Assembly: GCF_003729955.1 (NCBI RefSeq)
Contig: NZ_RJTX01000001.1
Location: forward strand, 1,364,001-1,428,000
DNA: 64,000 bases
DNA from: Chryseobacterium daecheongense
GTDB lineage: Bacteria; Bacteroidota; Bacteroidia; Flavobacteriales; Weeksellaceae
Reading direction: 5' to 3'
Below are positions 8,638 to 17,542 of the stretch, one piece after another. The translations under genes were made by a program, and so were the position numbers. Numbering within the stretch: position 1 is the first letter of the stretch; every line of letters begins with the position of its first letter. The notes beneath the pieces were generated by a model. That model made no database searches. It had not been told where the DNA came from and saw only the letters and a list, made by a program, of their open reading frames with translations.

Positions 8638-9661
8638 TAGTTTTATCTTTTGAGTTATTCTCAAGATTATTTATTCTACTTACGATTTCTGTAAAATTCC
8701 TGAAATGAACATAGTTTCTTCGGAAGTCTGAGGCAGATATAGCAGGAGAACCATATAATACGTCTCCATCCTCCACATTATTATTCACCCCACTCTGAGC
8801 CTGAATTTTAACCTGATTCCCGATATTAATATGCCCTACAATTCCAACCTGTCCGCCAATTTGGTTCCAGTTCCCAATAATGGTAGAACCGGCTATTCCT
8901 GCCTGTGCAGCAATGACGTTATTCTGTCCAATTTTCACATTGTGAGCGATCTGGATCAGGTTATCTATTTTTGTTCCTTTTCCAATGATGGTAGAACCGA
9001 TAGTAGCTCTGTCTATACTACAATTGGAACCTATTTCCACATCATCTTCAATAATTACATTTCCTAATTGAGGAATTTTTTTGAAACCATCAGGTGTTGG
9101 CTGGAAACCAAAACCGTCTCCACCAACTACAGTATTGGAATGAATAACACAGTTATCTCCAATCACACAGTAATCATAGATTCTTGCTCCACTGTCAATT
9201 TTACAATTTTTACCTATTTTCACTCCTTTTCCCACATATACATGAGGATAGATCTGAGTTCCTTCTCCAATTTTAGCTTTTTCAGAAACATAGGTAAAAG
9301 CCCCAATGTATACTTTCTCCCCAATGACAGCGGTAGAATGAATAGAAGATCCATCTTCAATCCCTTCTTTTCTGCCCTGCATTTCCTGATACAGGTTCAT
9401 GAGAACCTGAAAGGAAAGATAAGCATCTTTTACGGCAATAATGGTGGCATTATAACTATCTTTTTCTAAAAGCTTTTCTGAAACAATAAGGACTGAACAC
9501 TTGGAAGTATCCAAAAAATGAGAAAATCTGTCCTGAGCTATAAAAGAAAGATGGCCGCTTTCTCCATTCTCAATTGGTGAAACGCCCGTAATAAGTGCAT
9601 TCTCATCACCTATTATTCTTCCGTCTATAAAACTTGCAATTTGCGAAGCTGTAAATTCCAT
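8630..9661 (-). CDS. lpxD: UDP-3-O-acylglucosamine N-acyltransferase
   Basis: 343 residues from ATG 9661 (MEFTASQIASFIDG). An upstream in-frame TTG at 9670 is unlikely because it overlaps the promoter box. The N-terminal domain (about 1-100) is followed by hexapeptide repeats and the catalytic-type histidine in LIQIAHNVKIGQNN. It adds the second hydroxyacyl chain in lipid A synthesis. It is the first gene of an lpxD-lpxC/fabZ-lpxA run with overlapping or abutting genes. Confidence 0.94.
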   Translation of the reverse strand: MEFTASQIASFIDGRIIGDENALITGVSPIENGESGHLSFIAQDRFSHFLDTSKCSVLIVSEKLLEKDSYNATIIAVKDAYLSFQVLMNLYQEMQGRKEGIEDGSSIHSTAVIGEKVYIGAFTYVSEKAKIGEGTQIYPHVYVGKGVKIGKNCKIDSGARIYDYCVIGDNCVIHSNTVVGGDGFGFQPTPDGFKKIPQLGNVIIEDDVEIGSNCSIDRATIGSTIIGKGTKIDNLIQIAHNVKIGQNNVIAAQAGIAGSTIIGNWNQIGGQVGIVGHINIGNQVKIQAQSGVNNNVEDGDVLYGSPAISASDFRRNYVHFRNFTEIVSRINNLENNSKDKTNE

Positions 9662-9667
9662 ATTCTG

Positions 9668-9696
9668 CAAAGATAAGAAATTCTATAATTCGCAAA
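9668..9696 (-). promoter_or_regulatory. Predicted lpxD promoter, giving a near-leaderless mRNA
   Basis: Minus strand TTTG (9696-9693), 17 bases, TATCTTTG (9675-9668). The box ends only 6 bases before the ATG at 9661, so transcription would begin at or next to the start codon. Confidence 0.5.
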
Positions 9697-9732
9697 CATT
9701 TTTTAGTTTCGGGACTGCAATTTTAATATTCT

Positions 9733-10959
9733 TTAAGAATTAATTTTATAGAGTTCTCGTGGGTAGGTAAGAATATACCTTATGGTTTTATTCACCATTA
9801 ATCCTGATAGAAGCTGATCTTCGGATTCATCCATCCTGATCTTCTTGTTATTTTTCTGTAATAGATAAATAGGTTGTTTGTCTGTATTATAGGGTAAAAG
9901 TTTTCTTTTAATTTCATGCACCAATTCCTCTCCATTATCAATTCCGAAAAATTCATTGGTCTTTTTTATTTTTTCTTCAATGAACTCTTTTTCAAAAGGA
10001 TGAGAAGAGATTATGGTTTTTGGCAGGTTTCTTTGGATAACACATTGACACCAGTATGACAGGATAAAATCATCGGAATTCTGCCATAATTTCATGGCCT
10101 GGATTACGTCATTATCATCCATTTGCGTGAATCGTTCCACATCTTCGTCTGTTGCTGAACTTTTTCCGCGGTATAAAAAATATTTCAGATTCTCTGTGGC
10201 AGGAAGATCTGTTCCCTGGGAAACAAGATACTTGGCTCTTTCCAGAATCTTGACCAAAAGGAATTCCGCCAATGCAGAAGTTTTATGATAATAGACCTGC
10301 CAATACATGAACATTCTGGCCGTCAAAAAGTTTTCTATGGAGTAAATGCCTTTTGCATCAATTACCAACTCCCCTTCTTCACAAACATTCATCATGGATA
10401 TGATCCTCTGGGTATTGATATTACCTTCCGAAACTCCTGTAAAGAAGCTGTCTCTTTTCAAATAATCAAGTCTGTCCACATCCAATTGGGACGAAATAAG
10501 CTGGTTAAAGAACTTTCTATGATACTTCCCCTGAAACATTTCAATAGCCATTGATAACTCACCGTGAAATACATCATTTAATCTGTTCATTAGCAAAAGT
10601 GACAGGTTTTCATGATGCCAGTCATCCATCAACATACTTTCCAAGGCATGGGAAAATGGGCCATGACCAATATCATGCATCAGAATAGCCAACATAGCTC
10701 CTTTTTCCTCTTCTTTTGAAATATTAACTCCTTTAAGCTTCAAGGTTTCTAAAGCTGTAAACATCAGATGCATGGCACCTAGTGCGTGGTGAAATCTTGT
10801 GTGTGTTGCCCCCGGAAATATCAAATTCAAAAGTCCTGTCTGAGAAATTCTTCTCAACCTTTGAAAATAAGGATGCTCAATCACATCAAATAAAATTTCA
10901 TAAGGAATTTTGATAAATCCGTGAACCGGATCATTAATGATTTTTAGCTTATTCTGCAT
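9733..10959 (-). CDS. HD-domain phosphohydrolase
   Basis: 408 residues from ATG 10959 (MQNKLKIINDPVHGFIKIP); the reading further upstream uses a TTG. The HD metal site is visible: HTRFHHALG supplies the first histidines, HDIGHGPFSHALE the HD pair (about 95-96), and QLDVDRLDYLKRD the distal aspartate. The family includes dGTPases and other nucleotide phosphohydrolases (YdhJ/SAMHD1-like), but the substrate is not predictable. It lies upstream of lpxD on the same strand with a 71-base gap that contains an lpxD promoter. Confidence 0.85.
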   Translation of the reverse strand: MQNKLKIINDPVHGFIKIPYEILFDVIEHPYFQRLRRISQTGLLNLIFPGATHTRFHHALGAMHLMFTALETLKLKGVNISKEEEKGAMLAILMHDIGHGPFSHALESMLMDDWHHENLSLLLMNRLNDVFHGELSMAIEMFQGKYHRKFFNQLISSQLDVDRLDYLKRDSFFTGVSEGNINTQRIISMMNVCEEGELVIDAKGIYSIENFLTARMFMYWQVYYHKTSALAEFLLVKILERAKYLVSQGTDLPATENLKYFLYRGKSSATDEDVERFTQMDDNDVIQAMKLWQNSDDFILSYWCQCVIQRNLPKTIISSHPFEKEFIEEKIKKTNEFFGIDNGEELVHEIKRKLLPYNTDKQPIYLLQKNNKKIRMDESEDQLLSGLMVNKTIRYILTYPRELYKINS

Positions 10960-11082
10960 TGAAAAGTCTGTATTAGCAAACAAAGTTATGGAAATTTAAT
11001 TTTAGCTTTCGTTTAATTTTCATTAATACTATTATGATTCTAATATAATCTTAAATATTCAAATCTTTTGTCTCTTCTGTGG

Positions 11083-11114
11083 TTGAAACTAAAACAACAA
11101 TTGCTTTATATTTG
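11083..11114 (+). promoter_or_regulatory. Predicted promoter for the S41 peptidase
   Basis: TTG at 11083-11085, 21 bases, TATATTTG at 11107-11114. The ATG follows at 11137. Confidence 0.65.
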
Positions 11115-11136
11115 GAGAATAAACCTATGATCATTA

Positions 11137-12777
11137 ATGAGAAGCTTCTCTATTTTCTTCATTTTATTATTAAGCATTCATCTTCCTGCCCAAACTATTT
11201 CAGATACTCAAAAACTGGAATCTTTATGTAAAGTATGGGGATTTTTAAAATACTATCATCCTCATGTTGCCAAGGGAAATTTCAATTGGGATCAGCAGCT
11301 TTTTCAAAAGATGACCGAGCTGGATAATGTTCAGAATAAAGCTCAGTTGAATGAGCTGTATTCACATTGGATTGACAGTCTTGGAACAGTGGAAATATGT
11401 GAAAAATGTAAGAAGGAAGAAGATAAAGTATATTTTCTTAAAAACTTTAATTTAAACTGGATTAAAGATTCAACAGTTTTTTCTCAGCATGTAAGCCAAA
11501 AACTTGAATATATTCAACACAATAGAAATCTGGGCGACAATTATTATTTTGGAAAAGGAGGAAGGAAGGTTTTTTTCCGGAATGAAAATTCTTATGGTTC
11601 AAAATTCATTTCCAGGCAAATTAGTCTTTTGGAACTGTTCAGATACTGGAACTATGTGGAATATTTTTTTCCATACAAATATGAAACTGATCAACCCTGG
11701 AATGAAGTTCTAAAAGAAATGATTCCCAAGTTTATTCAGATTGAAAATGATGAACAATATCATCTAACTTTGGCAGAATTGGTGACCAGGATAGACGACT
11801 CCCATGCTTTTCTATTCTCACCGCTTATCAGCCTCAATCAATATGGCAGAAGAAGAATTCCGGTAGAATACGAATATGCCGAAGGAAAACTGGTAGTAAC
11901 GAAAATTAATTCTAATAAATTTAATGAATCCAGTGTTTTGAAAATTGGAGATATCATTTACGATATCAATGGTAAGACTATTCCTCAAATGGTCAATTCC
12001 TTTGGAAAATACATTCCCGCTTCCAATTCCTGGGGAAAAATAAAGAAAGTGAAAAACCTTTTTCTTTTTTCAAATAATGACTCCATTACTGTTAAACTTG
12101 AAAGAGAGGGTCAGAATATGATGCTGACTGTGAAAACCTATCTTTTGAAGGATATTTATTACGAAAAACCTCCTATTCCTGAAAAATGGAAATTCATTGA
12201 TGCTGAAAAGAAAACCGGATATGTACATATGGGCATAATTGAAAGAAAGGATCTCAAGGAAATGTATGAAAACTTAAAAACAACCGAATCCATTATTTTC
12301 GATTTAAGAAATTACCCAAAACAAACTATTTTACCTTTAAGTCAATTATTACTTCCTGAAAATACCATTTATTATCAGTTTAATTTTCCGGAAACCCATT
12401 ATTTGAGTAAATTCTACAGCAGAAAAAACAGCATAGGCAAACATAATCCGGATTATTATAAAGGTAATGTTATCGTGCTCGTAGACGAAAATACACAAAG
12501 CCAAGCAGAAACTACAGCAATGATGCTGAAGCAACACCCTAAAGCAAAATTGATTGGCGGGCATACTTCAGGAGCCAATGGTGACGTTATAAGATTTAAA
12601 ATTGCCGATCTGGAAACCAGCTTTACAGGACTCGGAGCTTATTATCCCAATCAGACAGAAACCCAAAGAGTCGGAATTATTCCTGATATTATTGTAAAGC
12701 CCACTGTAAAAGGAATAAAGGAAGGAAAAGATGAAGTTTTGGAAAGAGCTCTTGACTATATAAAAACCGGACAGTAA
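11137..12777 (+). CDS. Secreted S41 family peptidase
   Basis: 546 residues with a signal peptide (MRSFSIFFILLLSIHLPAQ). After an N-terminal helical region with an ECKKEED-like stretch (CEKCKKEED) comes a PDZ-like part (about 240-340: VTKINSNKFNESSVLKIGDIIYDINGK). The C-terminal protease domain has the nucleophile-type Ser455 in DENTQSQAETTAM and GGHTSGANGD behind it. S41 enzymes are tail-specific proteases of the envelope; the Bacteroidetes forms of this length are mostly uncharacterised. It has its own promoter, 133 bases ahead of porX. Confidence 0.8.
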   Translation: MRSFSIFFILLLSIHLPAQTISDTQKLESLCKVWGFLKYYHPHVAKGNFNWDQQLFQKMTELDNVQNKAQLNELYSHWIDSLGTVEICEKCKKEEDKVYFLKNFNLNWIKDSTVFSQHVSQKLEYIQHNRNLGDNYYFGKGGRKVFFRNENSYGSKFISRQISLLELFRYWNYVEYFFPYKYETDQPWNEVLKEMIPKFIQIENDEQYHLTLAELVTRIDDSHAFLFSPLISLNQYGRRRIPVEYEYAEGKLVVTKINSNKFNESSVLKIGDIIYDINGKTIPQMVNSFGKYIPASNSWGKIKKVKNLFLFSNNDSITVKLEREGQNMMLTVKTYLLKDIYYEKPPIPEKWKFIDAEKKTGYVHMGIIERKDLKEMYENLKTTESIIFDLRNYPKQTILPLSQLLLPENTIYYQFNFPETHYLSKFYSRKNSIGKHNPDYYKGNVIVLVDENTQSQAETTAMMLKQHPKAKLIGGHTSGANGDVIRFKIADLETSFTGLGAYYPNQTETQRVGIIPDIIVKPTVKGIKEGKDEVLERALDYIKTGQ

Positions 12778-12910
12778 TGATGTAAAATTGATAAAAAATT
12801 TTTGCTTACTTTCATTTAACTAATATTTAACTTTTAATCTGTCCAATTTGGCAGTTTTTATAAAGATTTGGTCAGCATTTTGATACAATAACCATGTAAA
12901 AAAATAAATT

Positions 12911-14455
12911 ATGTCGGAAAAGATATTATGGATAGATGATGAAATAGATTTACTTAAACCTCATATCGTATTCTTAGAAAAAAAAGGCTATCATGTAACC
13001 CCCGTTAACAATGTGAACGAGGCTTTGGATCTTATGGATTCAGAAAAGTTCGCTTTAACGCTTATTGATGAAAATATGCCTGGAATTTCAGGACTGGAAG
13101 CCATCCCCATGATTAAGGAGAAAGATAATTCCTTAAAAATCGTTATGGTGACAAAAAGTGAAGAGGAACATATTATGGAGGAAGCCATCGGTTCCCAGAT
13201 TGCGGATTATATTTTGAAACCGGTCAACCCCAATCAGATTTTATTATCATTAAAGAAAAACCTTCAGCAGGACGATCTGGTGGAGCAAAAAACCATTTTG
13301 CAATATCAGCAGGAATTCAGAAGCCTTTCTTTGGAATTGTCTTATTTAAGAACCTATCAGGATTGGGCGGAATATTATAAGAAAATTCTGAACTGGGAAA
13401 TCAAGTTTGATAAGGTAACCGATAATGAATTTGCAGATCTTTTGCAGTCACAGAAAGAAGAAGCGAATATTCAGTTCGCCAAATTCATTGAAAACAACTA
13501 TGAAGATTGGTTGCATGGATCTGATAAACCGAACATGAGCCATACTCTTTTCAAAGAGAAGGTAAAACCTGAAGTAGAAAAGGAGAAAGTTCTTTTATTA
13601 ATGATCGACAACCTTCGTTATGATCAATGGAAAGTAATTGAACCTTTATTCACTAAATATTACAATAAAATTTCGGAAGACTATTATTATAGTATACTTC
13701 CTACCGCCACTCAATATGCAAGGAATTCTTTCTTTGCCGGCTTACTGCCCTCTGAGATTGAAAAACGTTTCCCAGATAAATGGTTTAATGACAATGAGGA
13801 AGGGAATAAGAATGAATTTGAACGTGATTTTCTCGAGGATCAGATGAAAAGAATAGGCTTAGGCTCAAAATCCATGAAATATTTAAAAGTATTGAATGCC
13901 GATTTTGAAAAGAAGATCTATGATGATTTCAACCAACATAAGAATAATGATCTTTTGGTGATCGTTTATAATTTCATCGATATTCTTTCTCACGCTAAAA
14001 CAGACAATCATATTGTAGATCAGCTGATCCGTGATGATAAAACCTTCAGGTCATTAACTTTTAACTGGTTTGAAAATTCATCCTTATTGAAGATCATTAA
14101 AGCTGCAGCAGAAAATGGTTACAAACTGGTTATTACAACAGACCACGGAACAGTATACGTGAAAAAGCCAAGCAAGGTAGTCGGAGACAGAGAAACCTCT
14201 ACCAATATCCGTTATAAAACAGGTAAAAGCTTAACATACGATGACAGTGATGTTTGGGCAATCACCAATCCGGAAAAACTGTTTTTGCCAAAAGGAAATC
14301 TAAGCTCAAAGTATATTTTTGCTAAGAGTAACATTTTTCTGGCTTATCCAAAGAATTATAATCATTTTGTAAACTACTATAAAGAAACTTACCAGCATGG
14401 CGGAATTTCATTGGAAGAATGTATTATTCCGATCAGTATTTTAGAACCCAAGTAG
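12911..14455 (+). CDS. porX: T9SS response regulator PorX (receiver plus PglZ domain)
   Basis: 514 residues. The receiver domain (1-120) has the acidic pair Asp9-Asp10, the phospho-acceptor Asp53 in LIDENMPG, Thr in MVTKSEEE and Lys in DYILKPVNP. A helical linker leads to a PglZ/alkaline-phosphatase-type domain (about 200-510) with LLMIDNLRYDQW, PTATQYARNSFFAG and TTDHGT. PorX with the kinase PorY controls type IX secretion genes in Porphyromonas, and its PglZ domain acts on oligonucleotides there. The same window holds two T9SS-tailed cargo genes that could depend on it. PorY is not present. Confidence 0.93.
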   Translation: MSEKILWIDDEIDLLKPHIVFLEKKGYHVTPVNNVNEALDLMDSEKFALTLIDENMPGISGLEAIPMIKEKDNSLKIVMVTKSEEEHIMEEAIGSQIADYILKPVNPNQILLSLKKNLQQDDLVEQKTILQYQQEFRSLSLELSYLRTYQDWAEYYKKILNWEIKFDKVTDNEFADLLQSQKEEANIQFAKFIENNYEDWLHGSDKPNMSHTLFKEKVKPEVEKEKVLLLMIDNLRYDQWKVIEPLFTKYYNKISEDYYYSILPTATQYARNSFFAGLLPSEIEKRFPDKWFNDNEEGNKNEFERDFLEDQMKRIGLGSKSMKYLKVLNADFEKKIYDDFNQHKNNDLLVIVYNFIDILSHAKTDNHIVDQLIRDDKTFRSLTFNWFENSSLLKIIKAAAENGYKLVITTDHGTVYVKKPSKVVGDRETSTNIRYKTGKSLTYDDSDVWAITNPEKLFLPKGNLSSKYIFAKSNIFLAYPKNYNHFVNYYKETYQHGGISLEECIIPISILEPK

Positions 14456-14488
14456 TTTTTTTTCATAGTTTATTTAATTTGGGTCCGG

Positions 14489-14527
14489 GCGGAAAAAATC
14501 GTTGATTTTTTCCGCTTGTTTTTTAAT
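14489..14527 (+). terminator. Intrinsic terminator after porX
   Basis: 12-bp stem GCGGAAAAAATC / GATTTTTTCCGC (14489-14500, 14504-14515), 3-base loop, then TTGTTTTTT. It lies between porX and xth. Confidence 0.8.
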
Positions 14528-14538
14528 ATTTTTGGAAT

Positions 14539-15303
14539 ATGAAACTTATTACTTATAACGTTAACGGAATCAGGGCAGCTTTTACCAAAGATTTTCTGGG
14601 CTGGTTGTCTAATGCTGATCCCGATATTATCTGCATTCAGGAAAGCAAAGCGGGAAATGATCAAATCGATATTGAAAGTCTTGAAAAATTAGGATATCAC
14701 AGTTATTGGCACTCTGCCGTAAGAAAAGGCTATAGTGGCGTAGGAATAGCCTCAAAAATAAAACCCCTCCATGTAGAGCATGGTTGTGGCATTGAAAGCT
14801 ATGATAATGAAGGAAGAATTATCCGTGCTGATTTTGACGGATATTCCGTGATTTCAGTGTATGTGCCTTCCGCCTCCAATATTGAACGTTTAGGCTTTAA
14901 AATGCAGTTTTGTCATGATTTCCTGGAATATATTAAAAACTTAAAGAAGACCATCCCAAATCTCGTTATTTCAGGAGATTTTAATATCTGTCACCAGGCA
15001 ATTGATATTCATGATCCTGTTCGTCTTAAAAATGTATCCGGTTTTTTACCGATGGAAAGAGAATGGATGACCAACTTCATTGAAGAATGTGAATTGATAG
15101 ACAGCTTCCGTTTTTTTAATAATGAACCGGATAATTATACCTGGTGGAGCTACCGTCAAAATTCAAGGGCTAAAAATAAAGGATGGAGACTGGATTATAA
15201 TTTCGCCTCCTATTCTTTGAAAGATAAGCTTTCCAGAGCCGTTATTTTAAAAGAAGCGGCACATTCGGACCATTGTCCTGCCTTACTTGAATTGAATGTA
15301 TAA
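14539..15303 (+). CDS. xth: Exodeoxyribonuclease III / AP endonuclease
   Basis: 254 residues, typical length. Endonuclease/exonuclease/phosphatase fold with metal ligand Glu35 in CIQESKAG, GDFNICH, and the catalytic SDH at 243-245. YNVNGIRAAF at the N terminus is characteristic of XthA/ExoA. It cuts DNA at abasic sites and trims 3' ends during base-excision repair. It starts 84 bases after porX, just past a terminator, so it probably has its own promoter. Confidence 0.95.
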   Translation: MKLITYNVNGIRAAFTKDFLGWLSNADPDIICIQESKAGNDQIDIESLEKLGYHSYWHSAVRKGYSGVGIASKIKPLHVEHGCGIESYDNEGRIIRADFDGYSVISVYVPSASNIERLGFKMQFCHDFLEYIKNLKKTIPNLVISGDFNICHQAIDIHDPVRLKNVSGFLPMEREWMTNFIEECELIDSFRFFNNEPDNYTWWSYRQNSRAKNKGWRLDYNFASYSLKDKLSRAVILKEAAHSDHCPALLELNV

Positions 15304-15314
15304 AAACCACATAA

Positions 15315-15351
15315 AAAAGCTCCGGCTGATCTTCGATCAGCCGGAGCTTTT
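15315..15351. terminator. Bidirectional intrinsic terminator
   Basis: A 17-bp stem (15315-15331 with 15335-15351, core GCTCCGGCTGATC) with a TTC loop and A/T tracts on either side. It separates xth (+) from the convergent RlpA-like gene (-). Confidence 0.9.
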
Positions 15352-15367
15352 AATTTAAATCATAAAT

Positions 15368-15739
15368 TTAATCGACAATTTCGTATTCCACCGGAATCGT
15401 ACCATGATCGGTATTTCCGATTTCATTGAACGCAGCTTTAGAAATATCTAATGCTCTTGATGAATGGAAAGGTCCTCTATCATTTATCTTTACAATTACT
15501 TCTTTTCCATTCTTCAGATTGGTTACTTTAATCATTGTACCAAACGGAAGCGTTCTGTTGGCAGCGGTAAATTTTGAATTATCAAAAATCTCTCCGCTAG
15601 CTGTTTTTCTACCATTAAACTTATCGTGGTAGTACGATGCATAACTTGTTTTTTTCGCATCTGTGGCATTATTCTTGAAAGAATAAACACCAAGGGTTGA
15701 AATCATCATTATGATTACGAGAATGAATCTTTTCATCAT
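15368..15739 (-). CDS. RlpA-like double-psi beta-barrel protein
   Basis: 123 residues. Signal peptide at about 1-20 (MMKRFILVIIMMISTLGVYS), then one RlpA-type double-psi barrel covering nearly the whole mature protein: SYASYYHDKFNGRKTASGE, TAANRTLPFGTMIKV, VKINDRGPFHSSRALDIS. RlpA proteins of other bacteria are septal lytic transglycosylases; this minimal form lacks a SPOR domain, so septal targeting is not shown. It has an upstream promoter and an unusual cluster of GTTAA motifs. Confidence 0.85.
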   Translation of the reverse strand: MMKRFILVIIMMISTLGVYSFKNNATDAKKTSYASYYHDKFNGRKTASGEIFDNSKFTAANRTLPFGTMIKVTNLKNGKEVIVKINDRGPFHSSRALDISKAAFNEIGNTDHGTIPVEYEIVD

Positions 15740-15766
15740 GTTGAATATTTATTGGTTTTGACGGAG

Positions 15767-15798
15767 CAAATGTATCATGATACTTCTAAACTCCCCAA
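15767..15798 (-). promoter_or_regulatory. Predicted promoter of the RlpA-like gene
   Basis: Minus strand TTG (15798-15796), 21 bases, TACATTTG (15774-15767), 28 bases before the ATG. Confidence 0.6.
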
Positions 15799-15805
15799 TC
15801 AAATT

Positions 15806-15930
15806 GTTAAAATACGTTAACAAAAACAAAATATTGTGTTAATAAATTCTGTAACCCACTATAAATAGGCTGATTAGACCCTAGTGTTAAAAAACGTTAA
15901 AAAAACGCGCTAAACGTTAACGTAATTAAC
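15806..15930. repeat. Cluster of ACGTTAA / GTTAA motifs upstream of the RlpA-like gene
   Basis: ACGTTAA occurs at 15814-15820, 15894-15900 and 15914-15920, and further GTTAA at 15806-15810, 15838-15842 and 15886-15890. The copies at 15806/15886 and at 15814/15894 are exactly 80 bases apart, and 15894/15914 are 20 apart. The rest of the 330-base space (15740-16069) is AT-rich with no gene. Possible operator sites; no regulator is identified. Confidence 0.45.
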
Positions 15931-16020
15931 TAGTTTATGTATAATTTGATCTTTTCAAACTATTTAAAACACTGAAAATCAATACAATAAAATTTCATTA
16001 AGAATTTTAATTTTAGACAT

Positions 16021-16049
16021 AAAAAAACCAATGATTACTCACTGGTTTT
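16021..16049 (-). terminator. Intrinsic terminator of the secreted-protein pair
   Basis: Stem AAAACCA / TGGTTTT (16024-16030, 16043-16049), extended inward through one mismatch to a TTAC loop. The A-run at 16018-16027 supplies the U-tract on the minus strand. Confidence 0.75.
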
Positions 16050-16069
16050 CTAATACATATTATTTCTAT

Positions 16070-16816
16070 TTATTTAAAGTATTCTACTGTATAAGGATAC
16101 GTTCCTGCAGGATACACTACAGAAATACTAGGAGAACCTGTAACTAAAGCCCCCGTCGTAGGATTGAATGAGTACACCGTAGTTGCATATACGGAATTCG
16201 TTCCCGGTGCATAGATAGTAACACGATAGATACCATCCGTAGCAGTATCAGGAATAGTAATAGCTGAAGAATATGAAATTGGAGATGTACTTGCCCCATC
16301 TGTAGTGAAAGTTCCTTTTCTTGCGTATACCTGAGCTCCATCTACCAATGTATTGGTAATTGTTTCCGTTGTTTTAATATCAACTCGAGGAGACTGGCCT
16401 AATGGAAGCCACTGACCGGTAGCTGTACCCGTTGGGCTGCCCGGGTTAGAAAAATAATAAAATCCCGGCGCAACAGACTGTCCTCCAATTCCCGATCCAG
16501 AAGCTGGTGTATTTCCTGAGCCTGTGTTATATACGATCAGCCCATCAAATCTGTTAGGGTTATTAGCTGTCAAATAACTACCATTATTTGTTAATACCAA
16601 TTGAGTTAAATCAGCTCTAGGAAATAAAAAGCCTTTACCCAAAGTAGTACTTGGATTCCAAACAGTTGAACTTGATGCATCTAAAAATGCAGTACTATTA
16701 TTGATAGAAGCATTAGCGATAGTTTGATTAGCTTTAAGCTGAGCTTGGCTGTCAGTACTAAAGGCTAAAACAACAGCTAGCGTTAGACTTGCCTTTAAAA
16801 AATTATATTTTTTCAT
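16070..16816 (-). CDS. Secreted protein, unknown, paired with the next gene
   Basis: 248 residues with signal peptide MKKYNFLKASLTLAVVLAFSTDSQAQ. The body is Ser/Thr/Asn/Gly-rich with beta character. It carries the sequence of elements seen in Bacteroidetes surface and tail-spike-like proteins: GFLFPRADL, then GLIVYNTG, then APGFYYFSNPG and QWLPLG. The C-terminal third (about 140-248) is a separate beta-rich part with no recognised domain and no T9SS tail. It shares the [VF]L[VF]PR / V[YF]N / GFYY..W layout with the gene 21 bases upstream, so the two look like diverged paralogues in one operon. Confidence 0.65.
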   Translation of the reverse strand: MKKYNFLKASLTLAVVLAFSTDSQAQLKANQTIANASINNSTAFLDASSSTVWNPSTTLGKGFLFPRADLTQLVLTNNGSYLTANNPNRFDGLIVYNTGSGNTPASGSGIGGQSVAPGFYYFSNPGSPTGTATGQWLPLGQSPRVDIKTTETITNTLVDGAQVYARKGTFTTDGASTSPISYSSAITIPDTATDGIYRVTIYAPGTNSVYATTVYSFNPTTGALVTGSPSISVVYPAGTYPYTVEYFK

Positions 16817-16837
16817 ATCTTATGTTTTTATATTATA

Positions 16838-17482
16838 TTATTGAAGACTGTCGCTATACCAATTAACACCATCTGTAATCAAACTAATACCTGAATTAGT
16901 AACAATTGGATTGGAAGTTGTTGATTTATATTCTGTATTAGTAATTGTTGGAGATGCAGATCCGGAAGTTTCAAAAATTCTAATAGTTCTTCCAGCCATC
17001 GCAGCAGTAGGCGTAGGTAAGGTAACAGAAGAGATTGTACTTGCATTAAGAATAACACAATTATCAACATCACTTGCTAAGATAACTGCTGTACTACCAC
17101 TGGAAATAGTTCTGAAAGTAGGAAGCGTTGGGGTTACAGCTCCACCACTAAAAGCTTTCCAAACGGAGTTTGGAGCATCATAATAATAGAAACCTGTAGT
17201 CGTTACATTCACCGTTTTTGCCGTTGTAGCTCCGTCTACTGCATTTACGAATACTAATGCTCCATTTTGTGCAGCAGTATATGCTGTATTCTTAGCAGCT
17301 AGTTGGTCTTCTGACATTCGAGGCACCAAAACCGCATCCGGCATCGCAGTATCTGTAGTATTGGCTACAACATCTAAAGTAGCAGCAGGAGTTGTTGTAT
17401 TAACACCCACTCCTCTTTGCTGAGCCTTTACAAAAGCCGAAAAGGAAACTAGAATAGTTGCCGTAAATAAAATTTTTTTCAT
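16838..17482 (-). CDS. Secreted protein, unknown, first of a pair
   Basis: 214 residues with signal peptide MKKILFTATILVSFSAFVKAQQ, then GVGVNTTTPAATLDVVA. That motif is common at the mature N terminus of Bacteroidetes surface proteins resembling phage tail-fibre heads. VLVPRMSEDQL, GALVFVNAVDG and TTGFYYYDAPNSVWKAF follow. The C-terminal 90 residues are a distinct beta-rich part ending NWYSDSLQ. No T9SS tail is seen. The role is unknown; an extracellular structural protein is plausible. Confidence 0.65.
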   Translation of the reverse strand: MKKILFTATILVSFSAFVKAQQRGVGVNTTTPAATLDVVANTTDTAMPDAVLVPRMSEDQLAAKNTAYTAAQNGALVFVNAVDGATTAKTVNVTTTGFYYYDAPNSVWKAFSGGAVTPTLPTFRTISSGSTAVILASDVDNCVILNASTISSVTLPTPTAAMAGRTIRIFETSGSASPTITNTEYKSTTSNPIVTNSGISLITDGVNWYSDSLQ

Positions 17483-17542
17483 AAGTTTTTTTTATAGGTT
17501 TTTTAAATTTTCATCAATAATTCATACCCAAGCCAGAAATGT

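Noticed and set aside
9068..9469. Plus-strand open frame of 133 codons inside lpxD
   Set aside because: Antisense shadow of repeat-rich coding sequence; composition matches a reversed beta-helix gene.
14504..14534. Promoter for xth with TATTTTTG box
   Set aside because: The TTG partner would sit inside the porX terminator stem and the box lies only a few bases from the ATG, so I did not call it.
15806..15930. CRISPR-like array
   Set aside because: The repeated units are only 5-7 bases, with irregular spacing overall; no spacers or cas genes.
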